A stretch of DNA of 64,000 nucleotides from Henckelia pumila (lineage: Eukaryota; Streptophyta; Magnoliopsida; Lamiales; Gesneriaceae). The stretch is from the NCBI RefSeq assembly GCF_033568475.1, contig NC_133123.1, positions 6,262,001 to 6,326,000 on the forward strand, written 5' to 3'. Every line of letters begins with the position of its first letter. The stretch's first letter is position 1. Below, piece by piece: positions 48,588-59,039 of the stretch. The notes beneath the pieces are model-generated. The model was not told the origin of the DNA, ran no database searches, and saw only the letters and a program-made list of their open reading frames with translations. The translations under genes were made by a program, and so were the position numbers.

Positions 48588-50635
48588 TGTAAGGACCCGA
48601 TATTAATATATTAATTAATTTGTGTGTTAAAAATATGTATTTATAAATATCGGTTTATAGACGATATTAAAATGAATATGTTATTTATAGAGCACACAAG
48701 AGTTGAAATAACTCGAACCGGGTCAAGTTTGAACCCCGAATGAATAAAATAAGACACACATTAAACTAATACATATCCATATATACATATATAATATATA
48801 TATCATAATATCTTTCTCTCTCCACCGTCTCTCTCTTCCTCAGTATCGTTTCTTCTGTTTCTTTGTTTTTCAAATTTCTTCATTTCTTCAAATGTCTGTA
48901 TCTCCTTCGTTTTTGGCTGGATTTCAAAAGTAAATATAGTTCCGGAATCCTCGCGACGAGAGCTATCTTTCGGTACCCATATTTCATATTTTTATTGAAA
49001 TTTCCGAAAACCCGTCGCACCAGCCGCCGTCGTTCGCCGCCGCCGATCGTCGCCGGAGTTTAGGGGTAGGTTGTGTTAGTTGTTTAACCCTTTAATTCCA
49101 AGATTTGAGGTATAATTTTGAATTTAGGGTTTCGAATTTTGGGTATTTCGATTCAATTGACATCGATAATTGATATTTGATTTATTATTGTTTGTAGGTA
49201 TTATATCGAAGTCGATTGAAGGTATTCGATATTTTTCAGAATTTATTTGGGATTTATTTCGAATTTTCAGAATTTTTTATATTGGGGATTTTCGAATTTA
49301 AGTGTTGATTATTCATTAATTGAGTGTTTAGATGCTCTAAAAAATATAAATGCGAATTTTCGAAATTTGTAGGAATTTTCGGAAAATTCAGATTGTTCTA
49401 CTTGGGGTATTTTGACTTTTAGAGTCGTATATTTGATATTTGGTCATTGATAGGATGTTTTAATATTAAATATGAATTTTAGAATTTATGAGCAATTTTT
49501 TTGGAATTACAAATTCTGAAAATTTGGGATTGAAATATCCGAGAAATACTTGAGATATTTATGTGGTAATTAAGTGTCGGTTGAGGTACGTATGAGCTGT
49601 TTATATTACGACGCCTATAATGGCATGTAATGATATTAAGTATTTTGTAATGAGTGATAATGTGTTTTATGTGCTTACGTGGATTATATGATTTCATTCA
49701 CTCATTTACAAGTTTACATAGCACGTTGAGCCTTGACTTCTTTGATTGCTATTGATATTGATCTCTTGAGATGTATTGAGTCATCATGGAGCGAGTGACA
49801 TTGTTTTAGTGCACTCCTAAGATAGCATGAGGCACGGACAGGTAGCTCCTGTCGCCCTCCGATGCTACGTACGACACTCCTGATGATAGCATGAGGCTGG
49901 ACGGGTCGCTCCTGTCACCATCCGATGATACGTGTATGGATTAGCAGTGATGATTCGAGGTCTGCTGCGTTCCTGGCACGGGTGGCCACTGAGTTTATTG
50001 TGATACGATTATTTGGACTCCTTTTGGTATCCCTTATTTCATTGATACCTGTCACGCATTACATTGCATTTCATTGCATTGTACTTGATTTTATTCATGT
50101 CAGTTATATTTGTCGTAATTTTTATAGTTCGTCGTACTGGGGTCCGACCCCTTTTTTTTTTTATGCCGTGGTTGTTTGTGATTCCATAGCAGGTTATCCA
50201 GGGGGATTTGACGCATCTGGTGGAGCGTCATCTAGTGGTACCCAGTGAGGCGAGTGTGGAGTCGAGTTCCCAGATATATGTATATATATCAGTTTAGCGA
50301 GTTTTATATTTGCCGGAGTGATGCCCTGTGTATCTGTATAAATAGTTTTGGACCTTGTTTTGAATTGTTATTTGTGTGATCGAGCCTTGCCGGCTCTGCA
50401 TGTGTTTAGTCCTGGCCAGTGCGGCTATAGGTTTGTAAATTGGAGTTGTGACTTTATTTTCGAGTATATATTGCTGGTTGTGTTGTACAGGTTTTAGGGA
50501 TGTCCTATTTACGAATATGTCATGCCGAAATTTCTGTAGGCCCAAACGCAAATTTTTAACTCGTTTTCGCTGTTTACATTAATTAATCCTGGTTGTTTGA
50601 TCATTAAATATTAAATCAGGACACGGGCCCTTTCA
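48588..50635 (+). repeat. 3' LTR of the chromovirus
   Basis: Starts TGTAAGGACCC and ends GGGCCCTTTCA, followed by the target duplication GATGA. Confidence 0.95.
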
Positions 50636-50779
50636 GATGAGCTGAAGAAACTCCTCCAACAAAAGATGAACTGCTGCTTGCCTGAAACCACGAACAAGAG
50701 TGTTAAGGATGAGCTGAAGAAACTCCTCCAACAAAAGATGAACTGTTGCTGGCTTGAAACCACGAACAAGAGTATTAAG
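50636..50779. repeat. Two exact-length 72-bp tandem repeats inside the Tat-like LTR
   Basis: GATGAGCTGAAGAAACTCC... occupies 50636-50707 and again 50708-50779 with a handful of differences. The 72-bp period keeps a reading frame open through both units on the plus strand. This is probably incidental because the region is an LTR end transcribed on the other strand. The chromovirus target site GATGA is the first five bases of unit 1. Confidence 0.85.
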
Positions 50780-51231
50780 GGGGCCGGAAGGTGTTCCGGC
50801 ATATCCCCTCCGACGCTCAAGTCAGATGCTAGAATAGCGAAATATAAAGAGTGGTGTGTGCACACGAGTGGAAAATTAGGATGCAAATAATGAAAATGAA
50901 CCTGTTATTTATAGAAGAGGGCTCCGGATTTAGCGCTTACCTTCCTTATCAAGAACCTGAGGATCTCGGATCACGATCCCGAATATTTAGGCTGAGATAT
51001 CTCCCAAAACTTGTCTAACGAATAAAATAATGATAGACTTAATCTGAGCTGAACTGTCATCACTAAGACTCTATATTGCTGCTCTCCCTGGGGTCATATA
51101 AAAAGGGGTGAATGAGTTGTTGCTGAACCCCTGAACTCACCATAAACCACTGATCCTAACATCTTAGCTAGCTTACCAAGGTTATCCAACCCCTCTACTA
51201 AGCCAACTCCCCAATGACATCGGGGCCGAGC

Positions 51232-51418
51232 TGAGCTCCCGACCCGAGCTGGTAATTATAGGGAGGGAGCTTGGCCGAGCTCCCGAGCTCCCGACCCGAG
51301 CTGGTAATTATAGTGAGGGAGCTTGGCCGAGCTCCCAAACTCCCAAGGCCGAGCTCCTAACCCGAGCTGGTAATTATAGTGAGGGAGCTTGGCCGAGCTC
51401 CCAAGCTCCTGAACTAGT
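51232..51418. repeat. Three tandem copies of a 60-80-bp unit in the Tat-like LTR
   Basis: The core CCCGAGCTGGTAATTATAG followed by GAGGGAGCTTGGCCGAGCTCCC occurs three times, with GAGCTCC-type spacers of varying length. It lies in the U3 part (upstream of the minus-strand TATA box), where tandem repeats often act in transcription. Confidence 0.8.
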
Positions 51419-51717
51419 CCTAGTTGATTAGGGATAGGCTTCTATCTTAGGATCATCGAGGAGCTAATGTAATTTCCTCATTCGGGTATCACAAGTCCCC
51501 CCCTCAAAGGTTGAACTGAGGTCAAAGACTCGAAGTTCGTTATTCTTATTCTGAGATGACCCTAAGAAAATGCCGAGCTGAGGTGTACTACCGAGCCCAA
51601 CTGTCACTCTGACCAAACGTACCTTGTTCTGACATCTTAACGGTAACTTTTCAAATTCCACTTGATCTGAGCCGTCCATCCGTCCCAAAATCAACGATCA
51701 TGTTTCCTCCATGCTTT

Positions 51718-51727
51718 CTATAAATAG
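51718..51727 (+). promoter_or_regulatory. Plus-strand TATA box of the antisense ORF
   Basis: CTATAAATAG lies about 160 bp upstream of the ATG at 51888, followed by a pyrimidine-rich leader (TTCTCTGATTTTTCC...), the layout of a plant core promoter. Confidence 0.55.
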
Positions 51728-51887
51728 CCCCTCACTGTCAAAATTTCATTTTACCCTTCTCTGATTGCCGTTCTCTGATTTTTCCTCCAATTTTCTCTCC
51801 TCCATTCCCTTTTCTGAGCTATCTTGCTGCTTCAAATTTCTTCCCTTTCCCAGGTTTCCGAGCTTCCTAAGTAAGTAAACACCTTTC

Positions 51888-53640
51888 ATGGCCACTTCTT
51901 CCCGAGCTCACTCTGGGAGCTCAGACGAAGTATTCCGTGAGGTGGATCAATTTGATTCCCTTGCTCTTACTCCCGCAGAAGAGCTTACAGGCCAGGACCC
52001 TGCTCACCCCTCCACATCAGCTCAGGATGATGACTCGGGCAATGACCATGATGTCCCTGTGGTGCCATGGTTTGAGCTATATCCCTCCGAGCTAGATGCC
52101 TCGGACGAGGACAAAATAAGAGCTCTATCCCATGCCCCCAAAGAATATGAGTTCATTATTCCTGACCTCGATGACCGAGCTAACAATCCCCCCGAGGGAT
52201 ATTACACTTTTGATGTAGACCAATTAGAAGCTGGTCTTAGGTTTCCCGTGCCCCTCATCTTCTAGCAGCTCAGCCGTTACTATGAGCTTCACTTAGGGCA
52301 GTTCACCCCTAACTCCTTTCGAACTTTGTGCAGCTTTATAGTTCTCTTCAGAACATTAGGCTTTGAAGTAACTTGTTTTACTATCTATAATTTTTTGCTC
52401 CCCAAACGTTCTGAGGAGGGCTCATTTTATTTTTTCTGTCATCCAAATTGCAAGTTTTTCAAGGGCTCTCCCAGTTCAAACAAGAACTGGAAGAATAATT
52501 TCTTTTTTGTCCATCCCTCCGAGGACTGGGATATATGCTCGGTATGGAGGAATGCTCTCCCAATTTTACATGTTTCCACCCCCGGCTTCCGACAGGGGGA
52601 ATTATTCACTGGAGCCCAAAGGGCTATAGGGGAAAGGTGCTTTGATACCGCCGCCCTCCTGGCGGAGGATTTGCTCTGCCACCATGGGCTCAGCTCGGCC
52701 GATGTTTCGGTCCGAGGACACTTAGGTATGGACCTTCCCCCGCCCATGCTCTATTTTATTATTTCTTTTTCTTTTTCTTTTTTTTTTTTGCTGACCTCCT
52801 TCTTACTTACCCAGAAATAAGAGTAATGAATGCTGCAATGAAAAGGATGTTTGAGAAGAAGAGAACAACAGCTCAACCAGGGAGCAAGGTTAAAGCTTCC
52901 TAGGGAAAATCCAAAGCTGCTTCGCCCCGAGCTACTGCCGCCTCTGAGCCCTCCACTGCCCCTTCTAAAGGATCAAAGAGGCGCGCTACATCCAGCCCCG
53001 CCCCGAGGTAGTAGAGCTGGATTCGGGAAAATCTACCATTCCCGAGGTAGCGCCCCTTCGGCAGTTCAGGTCGGATAAACCCCAGACCCCCGTGATCCGA
53101 TGTCGCTCCAATTTCTTCGATATGTACCATGACGAGCTTCGGATAGTGGGGGTAGGCCCTATCCCAGCAGCAGGCTCAGTCCTTCGGGACATGCTCTCTC
53201 AAGCCGATGCTGACTTTGTGAAGAACCTTGGCTGGACTGATTTCCTACAACGCTCCAACACTGCTTCTGCCGAGGTGATTTATATTCTCTTCACATTTTT
53301 CTTAGCGCACTTCTTTCATTCATCTCAGTACCATGATTATCTTATTATTTTTATGTCAGGCTGCCGCCTTGAAAGCTGAAGTGTCTCTCCGAGCCTCCAT
53401 TGGTTGGAAACAACTCATCAGGGAGACCCGGGGTTTCGAGACCCACCTCGTTGAGCTTAACCAGGCAGCTGAGGATGTGAAGCTTGCTTCTGAGAGAGAG
53501 ATGGCAAATCTCCGAGCCCAAATAGAGGAGATGTGGATGGACTTCCAAGCTGATCGGTTGAAGTCGCAGAATGATCTCCGGGTCTCTGAGGTGCAATAAA
53601 AAGCTTTGCGGAGTGAACTTAAGGGATCCCAGGACCAACT
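51888..53640 (+). pseudogene. Antisense ORF of a Tat-like element, 'putative gypsy-type transposon' domain (PF04195-like)
   Basis: From ATG 51888 an acidic, Ser-rich leader precedes a domain (about 52130-52725) that I recognise as PF04195-like: the region around YYELHLGQFTPNSFR, a Phe-rich stretch, then EDWDICSVWR. A TAG at 52263-52265 interrupts the frame once, between two parts that are otherwise in frame. A probable intron (donor at 52726, acceptor ending 52814) leads to VMNAAMKRMFEKK and a basic stretch with further stops (TAG near 52900). Another likely intron (about 53275-53359) leads to a coiled coil (AALKAEVSLRAS to LRVSEVQ). The gene runs opposite to the LTR orientation, as described for extra antisense ORFs of Tat elements. 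Its function is unknown. Confidence 0.6.
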
Positions 53641-54617
53641 AGTTCAAGCCCTTCAAGAGTTGGATGATATATAAAGAAATATATATAAGGGTATATTTGT
53701 CAAATAATTAAATAAAAATGTGAAATGGTGTGTGATTAACATTTTTTGAAATGTAAATAACACTCTCCTTATTTCAATTTCAAAAATTTATAACTTTTAT
53801 TTATAAAAAAATCATTATCTCTCTCTCTCTTTTTAACAAGACACACTCATCGTGTGTGACATGATCTTTTTGTCATGCCTAATGGACGTTGGCCATCGAT
53901 CGAGGAACTAAACTATCTTATTTATAATTAAAAACATTTTTTATCAGGTTTCCTTAGTTTTAATAAACAAAATATTTTAATTTTAAATATCGTTAATTTA
54001 ATTTCGTGTAGGGGTTTCTGGATTTTCACATGAGGCTAAATGATATTTTATCATGATTAGAAGAATATATCGAGGCTTTGTAGAATTTACATTTAAAATA
54101 AAATAAAATAAAATTTTGTATGTATGCATTGATGTATATATAAATATACGATACCAATGACATAAAGAGAGGTAGCTTTATTTGCTTTGGATAAAAAATA
54201 ATAATAAATAAATAAGTTTTTCGGGAATCTTTTATATATATTAGTTATCGTACACATGCGTCGTTGATTGTGTAACATAATATATGACATTAAAATGTTG
54301 TAAAAAATCAAAAAATCATGAAAAAAATCAACAGCGTGGAAGTAAATAGAGAACGTGAAGTATTTCATGTTAAAGTGAAGTGAGAAGTGAGAACGTACCT
54401 CCATCAGATCGAGAGACCTGATATTTATAGGAAGATCTTAATGATTACCCGGTATGACTTTTTGGCAGCATTAAATGTGAAGTGATGTCCCCGTAATTTT
54501 CGAGTGGCACTCATACCGATGCATTATTATTTTATTCCATTTTCAAGGAAAGACCTTTCTGGCAAGGAAAGAACTATCTAGTGAGGGAAGACCCATCTCT
54601 CAAGGGAAGAGCTCTCT
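53641..54617. other. Intergenic or degraded element sequence, no gene seen
   Basis: AT-rich to 54350. At 54410-54470 GACCTGATATTTATAGGAAG resembles a minus-strand LTR TATA region (CTATAAATATC), so 54350-54617 and 55519-55660 may be pieces of an LTR that the hAT element entered. Ends were not found. Confidence 0.45.
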
Positions 54618-55279
54618 TTAGGGATGGCAATGAGGCGGTTCGGGGACGGGGATGCCTTCCCCATCTCCATCCCCGAATTCAAATATGATCCCCATACCCG
54701 CCCCAATTCCTATTAATTCTTATCGGGGATTCCCCATACCCATCCCCGCGGGGATCAAATTCCCAATCCCCATACCCATACCCAAAAATATATATATTTA
54801 TCTATATTATAAATAAATTTTATTTATTTATATATATATATGTATATATATGAATTAGTAAATTTTATTATATAGAAATATAAAAATTATTATTAAATTT
54901 TATAATAAAATACCTAAAATATTTTGGGTCAAATTTTTTATTATAAAACTAACTTTTAAAATTAATAAAAATATTTTAAATACAAAATATTTCTATAAAT
55001 AAAAATTAATATTTTAAAAAAAAAATACTATGTATCAAAAATTTATTAAGATTATATATTGTTTTTAAATTTATCAAAATAAATAATATATATTTAGACT
55101 AATATAAATACTTTATATGTGTATGTAAAATGAATTAGATTCAAATAATATTTTTATGTTATAAAAAACTAAGCTATCATAAAAGAATGTATTATATATA
55201 ATGTATAAAAAAATATATTAACGAAATAATAATAATACTTTAATTTTAATTTTTTAATAATATTTTAGATTTAATAAAA

Positions 55280-55348
<69 letters not shown>

Positions 55349-55518
55349 CGGGGCGGGTTCGGGGATGGGGATTGCATTCCCATACCCGCCCCAATATATT
55401 TCGGAGATTTTTAAAAATCCCCGATCTCGAACTCATACCCGAAAATACTCCCCCAAATCCGCCCCGTTTCGGATTTTCCCCTCGGATACCCGAACCCGCG
55501 GAAAAATTATCATCCCTA
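54618..55518. mobile_element. Non-autonomous hAT-type element
   Basis: Begins TTAGGGATGGCAAT and ends ATTATCATCCCTA, imperfect inverted termini, flanked by the 8-bp duplication AGCTCTCT (54610-54617 and 55519-55526). Both ends carry GC-rich GGGGATGGGGATTC/CCCCATACCCGCC-type strings; the middle is AT-rich with a (TTA)n tract. No transposase. Eight-bp duplications and the AGGGATGGCAAT terminus are typical of plant hAT MITE-like elements. Confidence 0.85.
55282..55348 (+). repeat. (TTA)n microsatellite, about 22 units
   Basis: An uninterrupted trinucleotide run inside the hAT element. ORFs reading through it (poly-Asn on the minus strand) are artefacts. Confidence 0.95.
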
Positions 55519-55723
55519 AGCTCTCTGGTGACTGGTCTTCTCTCACCTCACCAATTTGGGAATCACTCCGCATTCAGGCTTTTGACAGCCACTCGGGTTT
55601 GATGATGTTATTGCACCAGTTTTCTGTATTTCACTTACCGGTTAACCATTTGAACCGCCAATAAAGAATCCAGTAAATGCAAACATCATCGAGATACAAA
55701 ATTCCATTCCAATGTGAATATCT

Positions 55724-55938
55724 AGGGTTGTCATACCGAATCCAAAATACTGAATTTTCGAGATAATGTACCAAATTTTTTTTCAATATAGAGATATTTT
55801 TTGGGTATACGAAATTTTTTTCGATATTTATACGGTATCAATATATATTTTTTCTATATCAAAATTTCACAATTTCAGTTCGATATGAATTTTTTTCATA
55901 TCAATATTTTTTTATACAATATACCGAAAATCAACCCT
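55724..55938. mobile_element. MITE of the ATACCGAA family
   Basis: Starts AGGGTTGTCATACCGAA and ends ATACCGAAAATCAACCCT, so AGGGTTG is mirrored by CAACCCT. About 215 bp, AT-rich and non-coding. TA follows on the right and CTA precedes on the left, so a TA duplication is possible but not certain. Confidence 0.6.
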
Positions 55939-56543
55939 TATAAATATCCTCCAACTCTTCTCCTTAATTTCAATGAACTCGGATAAACTCGGGTTTTTGG
56001 ACCTACGGGCTACGACATGACCATTCCAATCATTTAGATTTCATTTGAAAATATGTTTTATAAAAAGTTTTTTAAAAAAATATTTTATAAATCATTTTAA
56101 AATTTTAATTTGATAATCAATACCTGTTTCGGAAACTGTTCTATAAAAATAATTTTACAGTAAGAATTATAAAAATCTTGTCCAAACTCAAAATGCATTT
56201 TTAATTTTTGTTCACATAAAACACTGAATTTTTTTTTTCTAAAAGTACATATATAGGATCTTAATTACAGATGAAGGGTAATTTGCGGAAGAAACGAGAC
56301 CATAAGTGCAATATATGAACACAAATGACTGGTAGATTTTTTTGTGAAATATGAGGAATCATTATACCTGCAATTAAAATTAATATTTTTAACATAAATT
56401 TTTTTTAAAAAAAAAATTGATAAAGAGAGTCAAGTAAGGGGTTGTTTCGAAATTGAACAAACGGTGTAGATCCCCTCCACATTTATCACATGTATAGGGA
56501 TAAAACCTACGTACCTATCCTAAATTAATTGCATGCATAGATC
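55939..56543. other. AT-rich intergenic sequence, no gene seen
   Basis: A TTTCATTTGAAAATATG...TGTCCAAACTC pair at about 56040-56190 may be a decayed Tourist-like MITE. Nothing else recognised. Confidence 0.45.
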
Positions 56544-56679
56544 ACTCTTACGTTGGGTTACGCATGACGCTTAAAATTACATGATTATCCTACATGCATT
56601 TTTTAAAGATTTTTTCCAAATCAAGTAGAGAGATAATCATGTCATTTTAAATGTCATGTGTAACCCAAAGCGTAAGACT
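56544..56679. mobile_element. Foldback MITE upstream of the third lipase
   Basis: About 48 bp at the left (ACTCTTACGTTGGGTTACGC...) is the imperfect reverse complement of the right end (...GTAACCCAAAGCGTAAGACT). The loop is about 35 bp. The right end is 17 bp from the putative TATA box. Neither of the other two lipase loci has it. Confidence 0.75.
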
Positions 56680-56696
56680 CCGTGTTCATGTACCAT

Positions 56697-56705
56697 TATT
56701 TAAAT
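56697..56705 (+). promoter_or_regulatory. Putative TATA box of the third lipase
   Basis: TATTTAAAT, 59 bp upstream of the ATG, is equivalent to the box in the other two copies. Confidence 0.5.
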
Positions 56706-56763
56706 CCCAACATGGAATTCAAAATCTTCATCAAGCTACTCTTTCTGTAAAAATTAATCAAGC

Positions 56764-58152
56764 ATGGCTACAGAAGCTACATGGGAAGAGCTATTGGGGA
56801 GCAAGAACTGGGAAGGGCTTCTGGATCCATTGAACCTCAGCCTCCGGAAACTGATCCTCCGATGCGGCAACTTCTGCCAAGGAACATACGACGCCTTCGA
56901 CAATGACGAAATCTCCAAATACGCAGGCAGCAGCAGGTATGGCAAGAAATCTTTTTTCAGAAAAGTGAAGCTCGAATCGGCTTCCGATTACCAGGTCCAA
57001 GCTTTCCTTTATGCCACTGCCAAAGTCAGCTTCGCCCAGGCCATTTTTATGCATTCCATGTCTCACGACTCTTGGGACCAAGAATCCAACTGGATTGGCT
57101 ATATTGCTGTCACAACCGATGAGGTTAGCAAGGCCTTGGGCCGCCGCGAAATCTACGTCGCGTGGCGTGGAACCATCAGAAACTACGAGTGGATGAATGA
57201 CTTGTATGACGGGTAAATATTTACTCCTGTAATTATTAAGAAATGATCATATGATTTACAGTAAGTGATTATGGAGATTTTCTTCGCAATTTTTAGAGGT
57301 TGCAAACACTACCTAAAAAATGATCTTAATTTTGAAATATTTCTACTGTTAACTGTTTTTTGTAACACATGAATATATAATAGGCTTGAGTCTATCGAAG
57401 AATTGCTACATCCAGAAATTGTAGGAATCCATAGAAAAGTGCCTAAAGTTATGGCAGGTTGGTTGAAACTATACGTTACGAGCAATCCCGATTCCCCATT
57501 CACAAAATTCAGCGCAAGGACACAGGTGAGAGCAAAGATCCAAGAACTGATAGACCTGTATAAAGACGAAAAATTGAGCATTGTAGTAACAGGGCATAGC
57601 CTTGGTGCTAGTTTAGCAACATTATCTGCTTTCGATCTTGTCGAAAACGGGATCAGGGATGTACCGGTTGCGGCTGTCGTGTTCTGTAGTCCTCATGTGG
57701 GGGAGGAGGATTTCGTCGACAGAGTGAGTAAGTATCCAAATCTCAAGGTTCTGCACATCAAGAACAAACAAGATTTGGTTCCTGCTTATCCCCTTGAAAT
57801 ACTGGGATTCAGAAACCTCGGAACTACGCTGGAAATCGATAACGCCAAGTCTCCGAATTTGAAGCTCAGCACTAATTTTTTTGACTGGCATAATCTGGAA
57901 GCGCTGCTGCACACTGTAGCTGGTTGGAATGGCGAAGAACAGGCCTTTGAATTGAAGGTGAAGAGGAGTTTGGCGTTGGTGAACAAGTCTAGTGGAATTA
58001 TCAAGGATGAGTATTTGATTCCGAGTAGTTGGTGGATGGTGGAGAACAAAGGTATGATTCTTGATGAGAGTAATGGAGAATGGATTTTGGCCCCACCCGA
58101 CGCCGAAGATCTGCCGGAACCCGAATCTTTTTCGTTCGAAAAATTGCCTTGA
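56764..58152 (+). CDS. Phospholipase A1-II-like (lipase class 3), two exons
   Basis: Exons 56764-57212 and 57384-58152 around a 171-bp GT-AG intron (phase 2, same position as in the 37.4-kb paralogue) encode 405 residues. It opens MATEATWEELLGSKNWEGLL and has YIAVTTDEVSKALGRREIYVAWRGT on the oxyanion side. The nucleophile is Ser222 in GHSLG, the likely Asp is 280 (KQDLVP), and His319 or His326 the likely base. The C-terminus is longer than in the paralogue and acidic (PPDAEDLPEPESF). No targeting peptide is evident, fitting a cytosolic class II PLA1 acting on glycerolipids. It is clearly more diverged than the other two, so it comes from an older duplication. All key residues and splice sites are intact. 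Confidence 0.93.
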
Positions 58153-59039
58153 TTTAACTGTCTTAATTGCAACAACGTGCAAGATCACTATTATATTTTC
58201 ATGTAAAATAAGCAGGACGCAGTGAGCTCGCCAGTGCTAGCTGTTAAAACCATGTGTTTGGTTTGAGTTTAATTGTGTGGTGTGGATTTGGAGATTTTTG
58301 TTATTGTGTTGCATCTTTTTGTGTGGTTTAATTTGGCAAGGAAAAAAAGAAGTGCGTTCGAGTGTGGAGATGTATATTTAATTTGCCTTATGTTAGTTAT
58401 CCAAGCCAAATTCATTGCAATTCCAAGGTTATGGGTTTCCCTGAATCTCGGGGTTCAAGAAGGAAACCCCCACGCATTGAGAAGTAAAACAGATTAAAGC
58501 TTGCATGTTCTAAATGATTAGGTCAATAGCAAAATATATCTCACTCTATTTATATGTAACTTCTTTTCTATCTAAGGCTATTACAATGATGTATAATCAA
58601 TTCATTATCTTTTGCACCAAAGAGTGATGAGCTACTACAAAATCTTGCCTTAACATATGCACATCATCTAAGATATGAAATTGAACATGAAACCGTGAGA
58701 GATCGAACAAAATCTACCAAAAGCGATATCATAAAAATATCATCTGCGGCAACTATTTGATAAATAAAGAGACCCGATTCCACAAATTGCAGGCACCACA
58801 TATAGGTTTTATTACAGTGAATAAACTAAAATAGCACCCACCCATTGAATGGAACAATATTTCTATACAGGGTTATTACAAAAAAGTGAGGCATCAACCA
58901 TCTTGCAAGCCAAAGAGAGTACCTGTAGAGTTGTGGAGAGTAGAACTATTTATTGCATCGTATACATATCAACATTGAATCTGTGAACCTTGCCGGAAAA
59001 ATGGCTGTACAAGAGCCATGGCTCAAGAATGGCTTATCA
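58153..59039. other. Shared 3' region between two convergent genes
   Basis: The lipase ends at 58152 and the DUF688-like gene, on the other strand, ends at 59040. A minus-strand AATAAA at about 58806-58811 probably serves the latter. The ORF at 58273-58497 has no recognisable domain and probably lies in 3' UTR or spacer. Confidence 0.6.

Larger units (their letters stand above)
41418..50635 (+). mobile_element. Complete Ty3/gypsy chromovirus (Tekay-like)
   Basis: Both LTRs (about 2.05 kb), primer-binding site, gag-pol, polypurine tract and the 5-bp target duplication GATGA (41413-41417 and 50636-50640) are all present in 9.2 kb. The LTRs are nearly identical with a few substitutions and short indels (for example one GTTCGCCGCC unit more in the 5' LTR near 41870), so insertion was recent. 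Confidence 0.97.
41382..51493 (-). mobile_element. LTR of a minus-strand Tat-like Ty3/gypsy element, split by a younger chromovirus
   Basis: The right edge is GGGTATCACA (51493), followed by AGTCCCCCCCTCAAAGG, a minus-strand polypurine tract. The left edge is TGTGATATACC at 41382, its near-inverse. Removing the gypsy element at 41418-50635 and one copy of its target duplication leaves an LTR of about 889 bp. A minus-strand TATA box (CTATAAATAAC) lies at about 50905-50915. This is the 3' LTR; the element body should extend to the right, and only its antisense ORF region (to about 53640) is visible before the sequence changes character. Confidence 0.65.

Noticed and set aside
52439-52747. 102-residue minus-strand ORF
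   Set aside because: Shadow of the PF04195-like plus-strand frame.
55254-55436. Poly-Asn protein
   Set aside because: Translation of the (TTA)n microsatellite in reverse; no gene context.
57622-58188. 188-residue minus-strand ORF
   Set aside because: Antisense shadow of exon 2 of the third lipase.
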